64,000 nucleotides of DNA. Origin: CAYPJE01 sp964410945. Its GTDB lineage: Bacteria > Fidelibacterota > Marinisomatia > Marinisomatales > TCS56. Of this stretch, positions 16,215-25,565 are shown in pieces. Numbering within the stretch: position 1 is the stretch's first letter; each line of letters starts with the position of its first letter. Below the pieces are notes generated by a model. That model saw nothing but the letters and a program-made list of their open reading frames with translations. It had not been told where the DNA came from and made no database searches. A program made the translations under genes and the position numbers. The DNA lies in the NCBI GenBank assembly GCA_964410945.1, contig CAYPJE010000007.1, forward strand, positions 30,404 to 94,403, given 5' to 3'.

Positions 16215-17006
16215 TTACGTAACCTTGATTTTCAGGATCAGCCAGTTGAATATCCTCGGGAAGAAGCGCTTGAGATAAACCATTATCTGTTCTTTTCCGG
16301 AGATCAGTACTTCCGCTTTTCCTACAGTAACAGCATTCAGTATCCCCTGGGCACATTCCTCAGGGGCCATTCCTTTGTCAGTGGTTTTGTCCATCACCGC
16401 GTGGGGGTTGCCGTCACCCTTCAGGGCATTCTGCGACATATTGGTCCTGATAAATCCAGGCAGGATTACATTGACTTTGATACCATGGGTGTGGGTCTCG
16501 GCCCGCAGGGCATCGGCAAAACCCATGACAGCGTGTTTTGAGGCCGCATAGATTGAACGCAGCCTGGTTCCGAATTTACCGGTAAGGCTGCTGATCAAAA
16601 CGATATTGCCGGATTTGCGTTCCAGCATTGCCGGCAGGACGGCTTTGGTCAAGGCCACTGTTCCGAAGAAATTGGTCTCCATGATTTTACGGACCACCGA
16701 CATTTCCGTATCCACGATCAGGCTGCGTTGCGAAATTCCACCGTTATTTACCAGAATATCCGGTGTGCCAATTTTATCAAGCACGTATTGGGCTTGTTCG
16801 AAAATCCCTTTTTCATCCAGCAGATCAAGTGGGACAATATGATGTTTCTCAGGATTTTTGCATTCCTGTCGCACGGCTTCCAGTTCGGATTCGCGGCGGG
16901 ATGACAGGATAACAGTGGCACCGGTGCGGCTGAAGGCGATTGCCGTGGCCTTTCCAATTCCGGAAGAAGCTCCGGTAATCCAGACTAATTGATTGTTAAA
17001 GGCCAT
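16215..17006 (-). CDS. Short-chain dehydrogenase/reductase (SDR)
   Basis: A 263-residue classical SDR. The NAD(P)-binding motif TGASSGIGKA is at residues 11-20, the NNGG motif (variant of NNAG) near 88, and the catalytic Ser and YxxxK in LISSLTGKFG and YAASKHAVMG. An Arg in SSRRESEL after the second strand suggests NADPH preference. The last 30 residues are hydrophobic and basic (MVYLKRFFPRIFNWLILKIKV), like DHRS7-type SDRs that sit on membranes. The substrate is unknown. It is convergent with the amidohydrolase pair and 17 nt downstream of the histidine kinase, with which it may share a transcript. Confidence 0.88.
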   Translation of the reverse strand: MAFNNQLVWITGASSGIGKATAIAFSRTGATVILSSRRESELEAVRQECKNPEKHHIVPLDLLDEKGIFEQAQYVLDKIGTPDILVNNGGISQRSLIVDTEMSVVRKIMETNFFGTVALTKAVLPAMLERKSGNIVLISSLTGKFGTRLRSIYAASKHAVMGFADALRAETHTHGIKVNVILPGFIRTNMSQNALKGDGNPHAVMDKTTDKGMAPEECAQGILNAVTVGKAEVLISGKEQIMVYLKRFFPRIFNWLILKIKVT

Positions 17007-17023
17007 TTTTCCCCTGCAGCTAT

Positions 17024-18217
17024 TTAATTATCCAGTAGTTCGCGTACCTTTTCAGCCAGATCGTTCATTTTAAACGGCTTCTGTAAGAGAACTGTATTCT
17101 CTCTGGCAGCATGATTACGGATAATGAACTCCGATGCATAGCCAGTGATAAAAATATAATTGATTTCCGGGTCATCGGCTGATATTTTCGCGAACAGGTC
17201 AAGTCCGTTCATCTCCGGCATGATTATATCCGAAATTACAAGGTTGATATCCGATGAATGTTCCCGGTAAAGATCCAGAGCTTGTTTACCGTCGACTGCA
17301 ACAATTACCCGATAGCCATACTGTCTCAGGATAGTATTCATTATCTGGAGTAGATCTTTTTCATCTTCGACGATCAGAATTGTTTCCGTGCCGCCAACCA
17401 AAGGTGTAACGTCCTGCTCAACTGCTTCCTCCTGGACCTGTGAAACCGGGAAGTAGATTTTGAATGTTGTGCCACTTTCATCAGGGCTTTCCAGTTCAAT
17501 GATCCCATTATGTTGTCGGATCAATCCGTAAACGACTGATAATCCCAGTCCGGGATTCCGGGCGGGATTTTTGGTAGAGAAAAATGGTTCAAAGATCCGC
17601 TGGCGGTCAGATTCCTTGATGCCCGATCCGGTATCGGAAACAGTCAGGCAGATATATTCTCCGGGAACGGCACTGGAATAATTGCGGCAGAAAGTTTCAT
17701 CCAAATCCACTTTCTGGGTCTCAAATCTCAATTCTCCGCCATCGGGCATGGCGTCACTGGCATTCAGGCATAACTGGGATAAAATCGTATCCAGGGCCAG
17801 TGAATCGGCATTGATCTGAGGTAATTCATAGCCCAGATCGGTTATCACGTCTACCTCGGTTCCAATGGAATTACTCAGGTAAATGATCGAATCGTGGATG
17901 ACATTGTTTAGATCAACAGGAGTATAATTGAGGGTTTGCTTGCTGCTGAACGCCAACAGGTGCTGGGTCAGGTTAGCCGCCTGATCGCAAGCATCAATAA
18001 TATTATTCAAATATTTTTTTAATTCCTTGGGATCGTTGGTTTGCATCAGGGCCAATTCGGCATAACCAAGTATCGAGCTGAGTTTATTGTTAAAACTGTG
18101 AGCGATATTCCCACTCAACTTGCCAGCGATTTCCATCTTGGCTTTCAGGGAAACTTCATGTTCCTCAGCGGAATCTAAACTGGGATTGAGGTCTGAATTA
18201 TTTTTATCTGCGGTCAT
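17024..18217 (-). CDS. Soluble hybrid histidine kinase / response regulator
   Basis: About 397 residues without membrane helices or an obvious sensor domain. A short N-terminus is followed by a HisKA helix (GNIAHSFNNKLSSILGYAEL with the phospho-acceptor His), a HATPase_c domain (N box LCLNASDAMPDGG, GSGIKESD, ARNPGLGLSVVYG) and a C-terminal receiver domain (ILIVEDEKDLL, phospho-Asp in LVISDIIMPEMNG, FITGYAS, LQKPFK). The H-box has HSFNN where many relatives have HDFNN. In-frame ATGs at 18232 and 18286 are alternative starts; 18217 has a GGGTGA-like site before it. The signal it reads is unknown; an upstream partner may supply the sensory input. An orphan receiver protein (22252) lies 4 kb away. 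Confidence 0.88.
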   Translation of the reverse strand: MTADKNNSDLNPSLDSAEEHEVSLKAKMEIAGKLSGNIAHSFNNKLSSILGYAELALMQTNDPKELKKYLNNIIDACDQAANLTQHLLAFSSKQTLNYTPVDLNNVIHDSIIYLSNSIGTEVDVITDLGYELPQINADSLALDTILSQLCLNASDAMPDGGELRFETQKVDLDETFCRNYSSAVPGEYICLTVSDTGSGIKESDRQRIFEPFFSTKNPARNPGLGLSVVYGLIRQHNGIIELESPDESGTTFKIYFPVSQVQEEAVEQDVTPLVGGTETILIVEDEKDLLQIMNTILRQYGYRVIVAVDGKQALDLYREHSSDINLVISDIIMPEMNGLDLFAKISADDPEINYIFITGYASEFIIRNHAARENTVLLQKPFKMNDLAEKVRELLDN

Positions 18218-18437
18218 TTTTAAATCACCCATTTTCAACTGGAATAAACTGCATCCTGTTGCATGATGCGCGGCCGGAATATACACAGATTTAATTAAGG
18301 ATGGGCAGATTTGAAAGGAATTATCAAGTTGAATGTCATGCCATGGATCAGACTAACCATGGGGAACAAATTCATACGATTTGATTATTTACTTTTTAAT
18401 TTGTCGCCTCTGTAAAATTAGAAAATTACCACTTTAA

Positions 18438-19232
18438 ATGAACCAAGCAACGACTGGGATAATCTTCGATATTAAACGGTTCGCGATTCACGATGGACCG
18501 GGTATTCGGACAACCGTGTTCTTTAAGGGATGCCCGTTGGCCTGCTGGTGGTGTCATAATCCGGAGAGCCGGAATCCTGATATCGAACAATTCCCAACGA
18601 TCAAACAGGATGTTGAAACTACACAGACTATAGGTTATAAGGTATCAGTTGAAGAGGTTGTGGCTGAGATCAAACGTGATGTTGTATTTTATGATGAATC
18701 GGGAGGAGGGGTTACATTTTCTGGCGGGGAACCGCTGTTCCAGCCGACCTTCCTGGTCGAATTATTGGCTGCCTGCCAGTCGATCGGTATTCACACCTGT
18801 ATTGATACTTCCGGATATTGCGAGCAAGATATTCTGGAGAATATGATTGATCATACGGATTTATTTTTATTTGATCTGAAGTTAATGAACGCCCGGGATC
18901 ACGAGATCCATACCGGTGTTCCGGGAGCTAATGTTATCGCTAACCTTGAATTCCTGTTAATGCGGAAAGCCAATTTGCAGATTCGCATTCCACTGATTCC
19001 TGGAATTACCGATGGCAGGGAAAACCTGGAAGACATGGCAAAATATATTTCACATTTTAATTTGAATCATGATATCGCTTTGCTGCCATTTAATTTATTT
19101 GCACAGAATAAATTTCATAAATTCCAGCTGAATAATCGATTAACGGCGATGAAATCACAATCGGCTGCTGAATTGGAGAGACTGGTGGATATTTTCAGGG
19201 GGTATAATCTGAATGTGACTATTGGAGGATGA
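18438..19232 (+). CDS. Glycyl radical enzyme activase (radical SAM)
   Basis: A 264-residue radical-SAM protein of the PflA family. The CxxxCxxC cluster motif is in KGCPLACWWCHNPES (residues about 31-42), preceded by the family signature FAIHDGPGIRTTVF; the SAM-binding GGE is in VTFSGGEPLFQP. It lacks the extra ferredoxin-like 8-Cys insert found in many activases, so it is of the short PflA type. It should abstract hydrogen from a glycine of the enzyme encoded 4 nt downstream (start 19237), with which it forms an operon. Confidence 0.93.
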   Translation: MNQATTGIIFDIKRFAIHDGPGIRTTVFFKGCPLACWWCHNPESRNPDIEQFPTIKQDVETTQTIGYKVSVEEVVAEIKRDVVFYDESGGGVTFSGGEPLFQPTFLVELLAACQSIGIHTCIDTSGYCEQDILENMIDHTDLFLFDLKLMNARDHEIHTGVPGANVIANLEFLLMRKANLQIRIPLIPGITDGRENLEDMAKYISHFNLNHDIALLPFNLFAQNKFHKFQLNNRLTAMKSQSAAELERLVDIFRGYNLNVTIGG

Positions 19233-19236
19233 CCCG

Positions 19237-21600
19237 ATGAATGCGCGAATTTCCCAACTTCGAAAAAAAAGCATTGAAGCAGTTCCCAGTATATCTCTTG
19301 AGCGGGCAGAGTTGATTACTGAGTTTTACCAGACCGTTCGGAGCAACAAAAAATCGGTCCCTGTTACCAGGGCACTGGCATTCAAATACCTGCTTGAGAA
19401 TAAGCGAATTTATATCAATCCCAACGAACTGATCGTAGGCGAACGGGGGCCGGCTCCCAAAGCAACTCCTACTTATCCTGAAATCTGCTCCCACTCGATG
19501 GAAGATCTTGATATCCTGGATTCGAGAGAAAAAATACCTTTCAAATCAAGTGCTGAGATTAAGGCCACCCAACAGAAAACGATTGCACCATTCTGGACGG
19601 GCCAATCCTTACGTGATAAAATATTTTCCGAAGTTGACCAGGAGTGGAAGGATGCCTATCAGGCCGGTATCTTTACCGAATTCATGGAGCAACGCGCACC
19701 GGGGCATACGGTAATGGATGATAAGATCTATCATAAGGGTATGAATGATTTTATCCGCGATATTGAAACTTCGATGAGCAACCTGGATTCTGTTTCCGAT
19801 CCGGAAGCTCCAGGGAAACGTGAAGAACTGAAGGCGATGAAAATTGCCGCCGAAGCAATCATCACTTATGCCAGACGACACGCCGAACAGGCTGAAGCTC
19901 TGGCAATATCGGAACCGGATCAGGAACGCAAAACCGAGCTGCAGCAGATTGCAGCTATCTGCCGGAAAGTCCCGGCTGACAAACCTGAAACACTCTGGGA
20001 AGCGTTGCAGTATTACTGGTTCGTCCATCTGGGAGTGATTATTGAATTGAATACCTGGGATTCTTTCAATCCGGGCCGCCTGGATCAGCATCTGTTCCCT
20101 TTCTATCAGGAAGATCTGGCCAAAGGCAGACTGAATGAATCGCAGGTTCGTGAATTGTTACAGGCGTTTTGGATCAAGTTCAATAACCAGCCGGCTCCAC
20201 CAAAAGTTGGTGTAACGGCCAAAGAGAGTAATACCTATACTGATTTTTGCCTGATCAACGTTGGTGGTGTTGGGAAAGATGGCCAAGATGTCAGCAATGA
20301 ACTCTCATATCTTATTCTGGATGTAATTGAAGAAATGCGCCTGCTTCAGCCCAGTTCGATGGTACAGGTCAGTCAGAAAACACCGGATGCACTACTGCAG
20401 CGGGCACTGAGAATTATAAAAACCGGTTACGGGCAGCCATCATTGTTCAATACCGATGCAATAGTACCGGAGCTGGTTCGCCAGGGTAAATCATTATCTG
20501 ATGCGCGGTTGGGAGGAGCAAGTGGTTGTGTTGAAGCAGGTGCATTCGGCAAGGAAAGCTATATCCTGACGGGCTATTTTAACCTGGTAAAAATTCTCGA
20601 GATCACACTCAATAATGGCTTTGACCCGCAGAGTGGAAAAAAAATTGGATTGTCAACCGGTGATTCCCGGGAGTTCGATTCCTTTAACCGGTTGTACTTG
20701 GCCTATGAGCGTCAGTTGAATCATTTCATCGCTGTAAAAATCAGGGGTAATCTGATTATAGAACGCCTGTGGGCCCGGAATCTGCCGGCGCCCTTTATGT
20801 CAATCCTGATCGATGACTGCATCGCTACCGGCAGCGATTATAACAATGGCGGCGCACGCTATAATTCATCCTATGTACAGGGGGTAGGGCTGGGATCGAT
20901 CACCGATTCGTTGTCGGCATTGAAATATCATGTCTACGATCAGAAAACCATTTCTATGGATGGCATGCTCCAGGCGATTCAAAATGATTTTAATGGGCAA
21001 GAATTCCTGCGAAGCCGACTTATTGATGAAACTCCGCACTGGGGCAATGATGATGATCGCGCCGATGATCTGGCCCGGAAGGTGTTTGAATCATTTTTCA
21101 AGGCTGTCGATGGAATCCCGAATACCAAAGGCGGACATTACCGTATCAATCTATTGCCAACTACATCCCATGTCTATTTTGGCAGTGTCGTAGGGGCGAC
21201 ACCGGATGGGAGACAGGCCCGGCAGCCATTATCCGAAGGAATATCACCCGTACAGGGGAATGACCGGAAAGGTCCGACGGCAGTTCTGAAATCGGCAGGG
21301 AAAATAGATCATATACGGACTGGTGGCACGCTGCTTAATCAGAAATTCACCCCTCAGTTAATGGCCGATGATGTTAGTTTGGGTAAGATCGGCAGTTTGG
21401 TGCGCGCCTACTTCAAAATGAATGGTCATCATATCCAGTTTAATGTAGTGTCAGTCGATACTTTACGGAAGGCACAGGCAAATCCTGAAGCATACCGTGA
21501 CTTGATAGTGCGGGTGGCCGGATACAGTGATTATTTTGTCGATCTGACCGAGGAGTTGCAGGAAGAAATCATCCGGCGGACCGAACATTTTTCAAATTAA
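19237..21600 (+). CDS. hypD: Glycyl radical enzyme, probable trans-4-hydroxy-L-proline dehydratase
   Basis: A 787-residue glycyl radical enzyme. The thiyl Cys is C431 in GASGCVEAGAFGK and the glycyl residue is G762 in RVAGYSDYF. The residues I remember as the active site of Clostridioides difficile HypD (F152, H160, S334, F340, C434, E436, Y450, T645, G765) all recur here at a constant offset of 3: F149, H157, S331, F337, C431, E433, Y447, T642, G762. HypD dehydrates hydroxyproline to pyrroline-5-carboxylate, which ProC would reduce to proline. The start at ATG 19237 follows a GGAGG site at 19224-19228. The enzyme is oxygen-sensitive, so it implies anaerobic growth. No proC is in the window. 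Confidence 0.88.
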   Translation: MNARISQLRKKSIEAVPSISLERAELITEFYQTVRSNKKSVPVTRALAFKYLLENKRIYINPNELIVGERGPAPKATPTYPEICSHSMEDLDILDSREKIPFKSSAEIKATQQKTIAPFWTGQSLRDKIFSEVDQEWKDAYQAGIFTEFMEQRAPGHTVMDDKIYHKGMNDFIRDIETSMSNLDSVSDPEAPGKREELKAMKIAAEAIITYARRHAEQAEALAISEPDQERKTELQQIAAICRKVPADKPETLWEALQYYWFVHLGVIIELNTWDSFNPGRLDQHLFPFYQEDLAKGRLNESQVRELLQAFWIKFNNQPAPPKVGVTAKESNTYTDFCLINVGGVGKDGQDVSNELSYLILDVIEEMRLLQPSSMVQVSQKTPDALLQRALRIIKTGYGQPSLFNTDAIVPELVRQGKSLSDARLGGASGCVEAGAFGKESYILTGYFNLVKILEITLNNGFDPQSGKKIGLSTGDSREFDSFNRLYLAYERQLNHFIAVKIRGNLIIERLWARNLPAPFMSILIDDCIATGSDYNNGGARYNSSYVQGVGLGSITDSLSALKYHVYDQKTISMDGMLQAIQNDFNGQEFLRSRLIDETPHWGNDDDRADDLARKVFESFFKAVDGIPNTKGGHYRINLLPTTSHVYFGSVVGATPDGRQARQPLSEGISPVQGNDRKGPTAVLKSAGKIDHIRTGGTLLNQKFTPQLMADDVSLGKIGSLVRAYFKMNGHHIQFNVVSVDTLRKAQANPEAYRDLIVRVAGYSDYFVDLTEELQEEIIRRTEHFSN

Positions 21601-21606
21601 TTATTG

Positions 21607-21936
21607 TCAGGTATGAGCTGGAACAACAGTATGCAGTAAATCAAGGATTTTTGCATCGATTATTATCAGGGTATGAGTAAGGTAAGTTGCTGAATTCTGT
21701 TCCGGGTCGGGACCATTTTCCAAATCGACCAATTCCTCCAGATAGCCGCTGTTTTTATTATGAAGTGTTTCGATTAATTGGCGTCTGGTTTCCAGCAGTG
21801 CTTCAAAGGTTTTATTGCTCCCTGACCAATCTTTGATCAGGTATTCGTCTATGTGCTCAATCACCGAATTAAAATATTCACGTTCCTCATACAGTAGTTG
21901 CTGAATAGAGTGCTCGGATGTGATGGGTGAGTACAT
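21607..21936 (-). CDS. Small helical hypothetical protein
   Basis: A 109-residue, acidic, all-helical protein (YEEREYFNSVIEHIDEYL; LLETRRQLIETLHN; a final helix LIIIDAKILDLLHTVV) with no signal peptide or membrane segment. I do not recognise a family; its pattern recalls small bundle-forming chaperone or adaptor proteins. It is convergent with hypD (6 nt between stops), and an intergenic region follows its start. Confidence 0.5.
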   Translation of the reverse strand: MYSPITSEHSIQQLLYEEREYFNSVIEHIDEYLIKDWSGSNKTFEALLETRRQLIETLHNKNSGYLEELVDLENGPDPEQNSATYLTHTLIIIDAKILDLLHTVVPAHT

Positions 21937-22251
21937 TGTTTTTCTTTATGGTTTAGTTTTTATTTACTTTCCTTTTTATTCAGCGCACTTATTTCTCCTA
22001 TCGTAATAATCGGTGCCCGGATCAATGACTTTATTATATTGTTGAAATCATTTGAAAAAGAATTTATTTGTGACAGGATTCGATTAAATGGGCTAAAATT
22101 GTAGAAAATAGTGCAGTATTGAAGAAAGATTGACAACATTCATAGTTGTCGCCATAGACGACATTCGCGTACTATGATATAATAAAAATATCGCTGGAAG
22201 CTGGAACCGATTAATTGTATTTTTCTGACAGTTGTAACAGGATTTGTTTGC
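21937..22251. other. AT-rich intergenic region between divergent genes
   Basis: About 315 bases with no supported gene. It should contain the promoters of the divergent hypothetical gene (21936, minus) and response regulator (22252, plus). A TATAAT at 22178-22183 lies 68 nt before the latter, but no convincing -35 box is at the right distance. A short inverted repeat GACAAC/GTTGTC is at 22132-22150. Confidence 0.3.
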
Positions 22252-22635
22252 ATGAAGAAGAAAATATTGATCGTAGATGACCTGGAATCCATCCGTGATT
22301 TGATGCGGGATGCTTTCTTTAAAGTTGGCTATGATGTTTTTACCGCCGATAGCGCTGAAGAAGCCCTCCCGCTGATCAAAAAGGAGAATATTCAGGTACA
22401 TTATTTTGATCTTCACCTGCCGGGGATGAACGGGATTGAATTATGCCGGGAAGTACGTACGCAACGTTCGGTGGATTTGATTTACGCCATGACCGGTCAT
22501 CCTTCTATTTATGCCCTGGTTGAATGCCGCGAAGCCGGTTTTGACGATTATTTCATCAAGCCATTCGATCTGCGAATTATAATGGATAATACACAACGGG
22601 CCTTTGATACCATAAAACGCTGGAAGCGACAGTAG
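22252..22635 (+). CDS. Single-domain response regulator
   Basis: A 127-residue stand-alone receiver domain. Features are the acidic pair in ILIVDDLESIRDLM, the phospho-acceptor Asp in YFDLHLPGMNG (about residue 53), the Thr in AMTGH and the Lys in FIKPFDLRI. There is no output domain, so it probably acts by protein contact (CheY/Spo0F-like) or in a phosphorelay. The usual V/I before the phospho-Asp is replaced by YF. No kinase is adjacent; the soluble hybrid kinase at 17024-18217 is the nearest candidate partner. Confidence 0.93.
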   Translation: MKKKILIVDDLESIRDLMRDAFFKVGYDVFTADSAEEALPLIKKENIQVHYFDLHLPGMNGIELCREVRTQRSVDLIYAMTGHPSIYALVECREAGFDDYFIKPFDLRIIMDNTQRAFDTIKRWKRQ

Positions 22636-22700
22636 AAATTCTGTTTATTGTTTTATTAATCCTGTTCAAACACCAACTGTAATATGGACCCGGCTTGCAT

Positions 22701-23204
22701 ATGGCATCGGTTTGGCTGACCTTTTCTCAGAATGATGATGATTACCTGAGTCAAGTAATCAGTGAACTGGCGCTTCAGAATGAAGCACCGCCCTTTAAAC
22801 CGCACCTTACTGTCTATGGATCTTTGAATTTGAAGGTCGATACAATTAATAATCGCCTGCGATCCTTATTCGAAGACCAGGTATGTTTCGAAATCAACTG
22901 CCAGCAGGTGCAGCATAGTTCAAATCTTTGGAAAACAGTATACCTGAAGATGGAAATGAATCAGGACCTGAAACAGATTTATCATAACCTGACAGAAATC
23001 TTCGGATCAGAGTCACATTATAAGTTTGATCCCCATATAAGTTTGATCTATGCGCAACTGGAACGTCCAGACAGGGAAAAAATTTGCCGAAAGGCCGCCA
23101 GTGAAATGAAAATGAATTACCAGGTATGCGGCTTGTCAATTGTCGATACCGGTATTTCGATTGAAAACTGGAAAACTCAGCATAACTGCATTTTCTCAAA
23201 TTGA
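22701..23204 (+). CDS. 2H phosphoesterase / 2'-5' RNA ligase-like protein
   Basis: A 167-residue protein with the two HxT/S motifs that define 2H phosphoesterases: PHLTVYGSL (about residue 34) and PHISLIYAQL (about 113), in a family of 160-200 residues that opens cyclic phosphates or ligates RNA ends. ATG 22701 is taken as start; an in-frame TTG at 22695 is less likely. It stands 16 nt before the isochorismatase-like gene, perhaps in one transcript. Confidence 0.75.
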   Translation: MASVWLTFSQNDDDYLSQVISELALQNEAPPFKPHLTVYGSLNLKVDTINNRLRSLFEDQVCFEINCQQVQHSSNLWKTVYLKMEMNQDLKQIYHNLTEIFGSESHYKFDPHISLIYAQLERPDREKICRKAASEMKMNYQVCGLSIVDTGISIENWKTQHNCIFSN

Positions 23205-23220
23205 ATGATTGGAATGAAAA

Positions 23221-23760
23221 ATGTTAAAAAGTGATTCTACCGTGCTTTTAGTAATTGATATCCAGGGTAAACTGGCGGAGATTGTCCACAAGAGTAAATA
23301 CCTGATCCAAAATGCCGCGGCAATGATTAATGGCGCCCGGCTATTTGATATTCCGATTATCTGGACCGAACAGACTCCCGATAAAATTGGTGCCACAATC
23401 CCTGAGCTGAATCAGATCTTAGAAATCCAGGAACCAATAATAAAAAAAACCTTCAGTTGCTGCGGCGATCCCGGTTTTATCGATGCGCTGAAGGCAACAG
23501 GGAAGAAGCAGGTCATGGTCACCGGGATAGAAACCCATGTTTGTGTGTATCAAACAGTGATGGATTTACTCGATATGGGATACGAGGTGGAAGTCATCGC
23601 CGATGCTGTTTCTTCAAGATTCAAACATAATAAGCAGATCGGGCTGGATAAAATGATGGCAGCCGGGGCCGGGATTTCTTCGGTTGAAATGGCCTTGTTT
23701 GAATTGCAGGTGGCAGTGGATAACGACCGCTTTAAACAACTGATTAAACTGATCAAGTAG
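23221..23760 (+). CDS. Isochorismatase-family cysteine hydrolase
   Basis: A 179-residue hydrolase of the isochorismatase-like family. Motifs in order: VLLVIDIQGKLAE with the catalytic Asp, a Lys in IIKKTFSCC, and the nucleophilic Cys in MVTGIETHVCVYQTVMDLL, preceded by the cis-peptide GIE. Closest by pattern to the YcaC/MAR1-type branch, which acts on amides or cyclic imides; the substrate is not fixed. Confidence 0.88.
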   Translation: MLKSDSTVLLVIDIQGKLAEIVHKSKYLIQNAAAMINGARLFDIPIIWTEQTPDKIGATIPELNQILEIQEPIIKKTFSCCGDPGFIDALKATGKKQVMVTGIETHVCVYQTVMDLLDMGYEVEVIADAVSSRFKHNKQIGLDKMMAAGAGISSVEMALFELQVAVDNDRFKQLIKLIK

Positions 23761-23827
23761 GGGTAATTAAAATCAGCTTCCAATTGTGGACAAATTTTGT
23801 AAATTCTTCCACCGAGGTAGACTGGGA

Positions 23828-25534
23828 ATGTTACACAAATCATTGATTCGTATAATTGTAGTTCTCATATTGATGTCCGGGGTTATGCCACTGCAAGCCC
23901 AGGATAAATCCACTAAATCCAGCAGCACCAAAACGGTGAGAAAGAAGAAGCCAACCCAGGATTCTTCCGATAAATCCCAGACTGCCAAACGGCCGACGGC
24001 AACCAGGAAAAAGCCCAGTACCAGTGCCAACCGGCAATCAGCCACGCGCAAAACCAGCACGGCTAATCAGTCACGAACAAAAACAGCAACCTCGAGCAAG
24101 AAAAAACCTGCTTCCACTACCAGTAGTCGATCGTCTGCCTCTAAGAAGAGACCGACTGCTTCAAAATCAACTGCCAGCGATCCTAAGCGTAGAACATCCA
24201 CCAGCCGCAAGCAACCGGCCCGGCGTACTAAAGCAGCGGTGAGTAGACCCCCGGTACCTAAAGTCAATACCGTTAAAATGGCCGACGATATTTATTCCCT
24301 GACTGATGAACTCACTACCAGTTCCCGGCAGATGCAGCAGGCTTTATCCTATCTTCAGCCGATAACTAAAAGGCCGGCGGTACGCCTTGAATCAAAGGCG
24401 ACGGTAAGTTTGGCCGAACTGGAACGCCAGGCTGACCAGAAACAGGATGATCTGAAAATTCAGCGGCAGCTGGCCAAAGAATACGAGCACCAGCAGAATT
24501 ATGATGCGGCCATGGATATTTATCTTCGCATGGTTTACAGTCAACCCCATAATCCCAACAGCCATTATTATCTGGGCAGCTATTATAATTCCATAAATTC
24601 TCCCCAAAAAGCCCGGCAGGCCTTCGAAGAGGCCTTACTGATCGATCCTAATCACTCGGCTACAATTGCAGCAATGGCCAATTATCCCGACCGGCGGAAA
24701 ACACCAATGGTTGAAGAGATAAAACCGTTGTCGATGGATCAGCCCGCCGGCCAGATGAACGCCATTAAACGGGAATTGGACGCCGGCAATCTGAATGCCT
24801 CGCTGATCCTGATCGGAAAAGCCCAAACCGAGTTTCCCGATCAGGTTGGATTTGTATATCTGGAAGGCGTGGTTTACACCAGACAGGGACAGGTGGAAAA
24901 AGCCAAGACAGCCTATCTCCGGGCGACCCGTGTCGATCCCGATCACCAGGATACCCACCAGGCCCTGGCTGATATGTATTTTGAACAGGGTGTGTATCTG
25001 TATGCTGCCTTGTCCTGTGCCCAGGTCGTGCGTCTCGATCCTTTGAATATTTCGTTCCGATTTCGGCAGGGTATGTCATTTTTCCTGGCCGGAGAATGGG
25101 GCCGGGCAATATCTGCCTGGGAAGATTTACTCCATTATGCCCCACGCAATTCTGACGTGAAGCAATATTTACCACAGGCCTATTACATATTGGCTACCGA
25201 GTACAACCGGCGGGGACAGTCATCACTGGGGCGAGAATCGTTTAATCGGGCACTGAGTGTTAATAATAATGCCCATTCCTGGTTACCGGGTGCCTTAACC
25301 GTTCTTGGCAAGTATTATCGCGAGCAGGGTTTCTTCAAGGAATCACTGACAGCGTTGCAGGAAGTGATCGAATTACAGCCCAAAGCGGCCGAAGCCTATA
25401 CCGAAATCGGGATTACCTATTGGAAAATGGATGAGCACCGGCTGGCCCGTGCTGCCTGGCAACGCAGCCTGGAATTGCAACCGGCCAACAACGCCGCCCA
25501 GGGCTGGTTGATTCTCAGTCGCCAGAGTGGCTGA
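23828..25534 (+). CDS. Exported TPR protein with a lysine/serine/threonine-rich basic arm
   Basis: About 568 residues. A signal peptide (SLIRIIVVLILMSGVMPLQA) is followed by about 120 residues made almost only of K, R, S, T, A and P (for example KKKPASTTSSRSSASKKRPT), resembling a histone H1 tail. TPR repeats follow from roughly residue 190 to the end (YDAAMDIYLRMVYSQPHNPN, AKTAYLRATRVDPDHQD, SLTALQEVIELQPKAAEAY). ATG 23828 places the signal peptide at the start; an upstream GTG would add 14 residues. It probably scaffolds envelope complexes, with the basic arm binding peptidoglycan, teichoic-like polymer, LPS or DNA. It is followed directly by another exported repeat protein. Confidence 0.75.
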   Translation: MLHKSLIRIIVVLILMSGVMPLQAQDKSTKSSSTKTVRKKKPTQDSSDKSQTAKRPTATRKKPSTSANRQSATRKTSTANQSRTKTATSSKKKPASTTSSRSSASKKRPTASKSTASDPKRRTSTSRKQPARRTKAAVSRPPVPKVNTVKMADDIYSLTDELTTSSRQMQQALSYLQPITKRPAVRLESKATVSLAELERQADQKQDDLKIQRQLAKEYEHQQNYDAAMDIYLRMVYSQPHNPNSHYYLGSYYNSINSPQKARQAFEEALLIDPNHSATIAAMANYPDRRKTPMVEEIKPLSMDQPAGQMNAIKRELDAGNLNASLILIGKAQTEFPDQVGFVYLEGVVYTRQGQVEKAKTAYLRATRVDPDHQDTHQALADMYFEQGVYLYAALSCAQVVRLDPLNISFRFRQGMSFFLAGEWGRAISAWEDLLHYAPRNSDVKQYLPQAYYILATEYNRRGQSSLGRESFNRALSVNNNAHSWLPGALTVLGKYYREQGFFKESLTALQEVIELQPKAAEAYTEIGITYWKMDEHRLARAAWQRSLELQPANNAAQGWLILSRQSG

Positions 25535-25565
25535 CTTATATTTGTCCCAGACCAGTATTCCAACG

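Noticed and set aside
22130..22183. Sigma-70 promoter with TTGACA at 22130 and TATAAT at 22178
   Set aside because: The boxes are 42 nt apart, too far to form one promoter, and FCB-group promoters often use different sequences.
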